A stretch of DNA of 5,674 nt from NCBI GenBank assembly GCA_913062745.1, contig CAJXXJ010000284.1:1-5674 (forward strand). The letters run 5' to 3'. This stretch comes from an uncultured Phaeodactylibacter sp. GTDB taxonomy: Bacteria; Bacteroidota; Bacteroidia; Chitinophagales; Saprospiraceae. A program made the position numbers and the translations under genes. Below are positions 4,513-5,674 of the stretch, piece by piece. The notes beneath the pieces are model-generated. The model was not told the origin of the DNA. It made no database searches and was given only the letters and a program-made list of their open reading frames with translations. Numbering within the stretch: position 1 is the stretch's first letter; each line of letters begins with the position of its first letter.

Positions 4513-5674
4513 ATGGCAGAACATACCATCACACAACGGGCTGCGGACAACATGCGCGTCATCGTAGGCGGCATGGTAGAGGAAGCACAGTCTGGCCACC
4601 CCGGCGGCGCAATGGGCGGGGCAGATTTTATGACCATCCTCTTCACCGAGTACCTCAACTTCGACCCCAAGGACCCCCACTGGGCGTTCCGCGACCGCTT
4701 TTTCCTCGACCCCGGCCACATGTCGGCTATGCTGTACTCGCAGCTGCACTTCTTCGGCCTGTATACCAAAGAAGACCTGAAGAACTTCCGGCAGTGGGGC
4801 AGCCCTACCCCGGGCCACCCCGAGCGCGACCTCGACCGCGGCGTGGAGAACACCTCCGGGCCGCTTGGGCAGGGGCATACCTTTGGCATCGGCGCTGCTA
4901 TTGCCGAGCGTTTCCTGGCGCACCGTTTCGGCGAGTGGATGGCGCACAAGACGTACATTTTCATCTCCGACGGTGGCATTCAGGAAGAGATTGCGCAGGG
5001 CGCAGGCCGGACGGCCGGCTTCCTCGGCCTGGGCAATGTGGTGATGTTTTACGATGCCAATGAGGTACAGCTGTCCAGCGGCGTATCGGATGTGATGGAG
5101 GAAGATACGGCCAAGAAGTACGAAGCCTGGGGCTGGCACGTGCAGAAGGTTGACGGACACAAGGCCGACGAAATCCGTGCAGCGCTCGATGCCGCCAATG
5201 CGGAAACCAACCGCCCTTCTCTTATCATTGGTGCCACCATCATGGGCAAAGGCGCACTGGATGAAAACGGCGAGCCCTTCGAGGGCAAGGTAGCCATGCA
5301 CGGCAAGCCGATGAGCGGAGCCGGCGCGGATTTTGAAAAAACGGTGAAGGCACTGGGCGGCGATCCGCAGAACCCTTTCGACACCTTCCCGGATGTAGCC
5401 GACTTCTACCAGAAGGTAGCGGCTGAAAAGCATGCCTACGCGGCACAAAAGCGCGAGGAGTTCGCAGCCTGGCAAAAAGATAATGCGGAGCTGGCGCAAA
5501 AGCTGGATCATTTCCTAAGCGGCAAGCTGCCGGAGATCGACTGGGCCAGCATAGCGCAGAAAAAAGATTCCGCCACCCGCTCTGCCTCCGGTGCGGTACT
5601 CTCCCACCTGGCGGATAAGGTGGAAAATATGATCGTAGCTTCCGCCGACCTGTCCAACAGCGACAAGACAGACG
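4513..5674 (+). CDS. tkt: Transketolase, N-terminal part (cut by the window edge)
   Basis: The frame is open from the ATG at 4513 to the right edge: 387 complete codons of an expected 660-690. Transketolase moves two-carbon ketol units between sugar phosphates in the non-oxidative pentose phosphate pathway, using thiamine diphosphate and a divalent metal, as a cytoplasmic dimer. The pyrophosphate-binding domain is visible: SGHPGGAMGGAD (27-38, catalytic-type His29), PGHMS (67-71, His69), TPGHPE (99-104, His102) and TSGPLGQG (114-121). The metal and diphosphate motif starts at SDG (152-154, Asp153) and ends with Asn183 in YDAN. His263 in AMHGKP lies in the active-site loop. The usual GDG is SDG here, and the loop before His263 is slightly longer than in Escherichia coli TktA; both look like a lineage variant rather than damage. 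The pyrimidine domain with the catalytic Glu lies beyond the window. The start lacks a Shine-Dalgarno but has an A/C-rich leader typical of Bacteroidota. Confidence 0.95.
   Translation, partial: MAEHTITQRAADNMRVIVGGMVEEAQSGHPGGAMGGADFMTILFTEYLNFDPKDPHWAFRDRFFLDPGHMSAMLYSQLHFFGLYTKEDLKNFRQWGSPTPGHPERDLDRGVENTSGPLGQGHTFGIGAAIAERFLAHRFGEWMAHKTYIFISDGGIQEEIAQGAGRTAGFLGLGNVVMFYDANEVQLSSGVSDVMEEDTAKKYEAWGWHVQKVDGHKADEIRAALDAANAETNRPSLIIGATIMGKGALDENGEPFEGKVAMHGKPMSGAGADFEKTVKALGGDPQNPFDTFPDVADFYQKVAAEKHAYAAQKREEFAAWQKDNAELAQKLDHFLSGKLPEIDWASIAQKKDSATRSASGAVLSHLADKVENMIVASADLSNSDKTD

Noticed and set aside
4446..5063. ATG at 4446 with a 205-codon plus-strand frame
   Set aside because: It is out of frame with transketolase and gives an Arg/Pro-rich product typical of a shifted frame.
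4507..5511. Minus-strand 334-codon open frame opposite transketolase
   Set aside because: It is a long antisense shadow of a highly conserved GC-rich gene; its product has no recognisable domain.

Overview
The window looks like chromosomal DNA of a GC-rich member of the Bacteroidota, possibly Saprospiria-like. This placement is inferred from three things. The transketolase has the 'SDGGIQEE' form of its thiamine-diphosphate motif. Shine-Dalgarno sequences are nearly absent. Several starts are preceded by near matches to the Bacteroidota promoter consensus (TTTG about 19-20 nt upstream of TAnnTTTG). I see no mobile element, tRNA, rRNA, CRISPR array or prophage. Gene content is mostly metabolic and homeostatic.

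Layout. (1) 1-1509, minus strand: a two-gene unit. A hotdog-fold acyl-CoA thioesterase is followed, with a 4-bp ATGA overlap, by a YUCCA-type flavin monooxygenase that runs off the left edge. (2) 1510-1685: a divergent intergenic region with a C10/G10 tract just upstream of the thioesterase, and -7-like promoter elements almost touching both start codons. (3) 1686-2693, plus strand: a sugar-1-phosphate nucleotidyltransferase with a C-terminal left-handed beta-helix, closed by a clear intrinsic terminator. (4) 2840-3865, plus strand: a TerC/Alx-family membrane protein. Its apparent ribosome binding site and TTG start lie inside a perfect 6-bp hairpin. (5) 3866-4300, minus strand: a UmuD-like S24-family protein whose stop codon directly abuts the terC stop codon (TAATTA). 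(6) 4301-4512: a divergent intergenic region, AT-rich on the umuD-like side and GC-rich on the other. (7) 4513 to the right edge, plus strand: the N-terminal part of transketolase.

How the genes work together. The first two genes are probably translationally coupled and may act on related substrates. The nucleotidyltransferase (nucleotide-sugar supply), the TerC-like protein (metal homeostasis) and transketolase (pentose phosphate pathway) appear to be separate transcription units with no obvious shared pathway.

The strongest unusual signal is the UmuD-like protein. It aligns closely with UmuD across the whole peptidase fold. However, valine stands where the catalytic serine should be, arginine where the catalytic lysine should be, and Lys-Asn where the Cys-Gly cleavage site should be. 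No umuC is adjacent. It looks like a conserved-fold pseudoprotease rather than a normal SOS UmuD. Second is the hairpin masking the terC translation start, in a gene family already known for RNA-level control of initiation.
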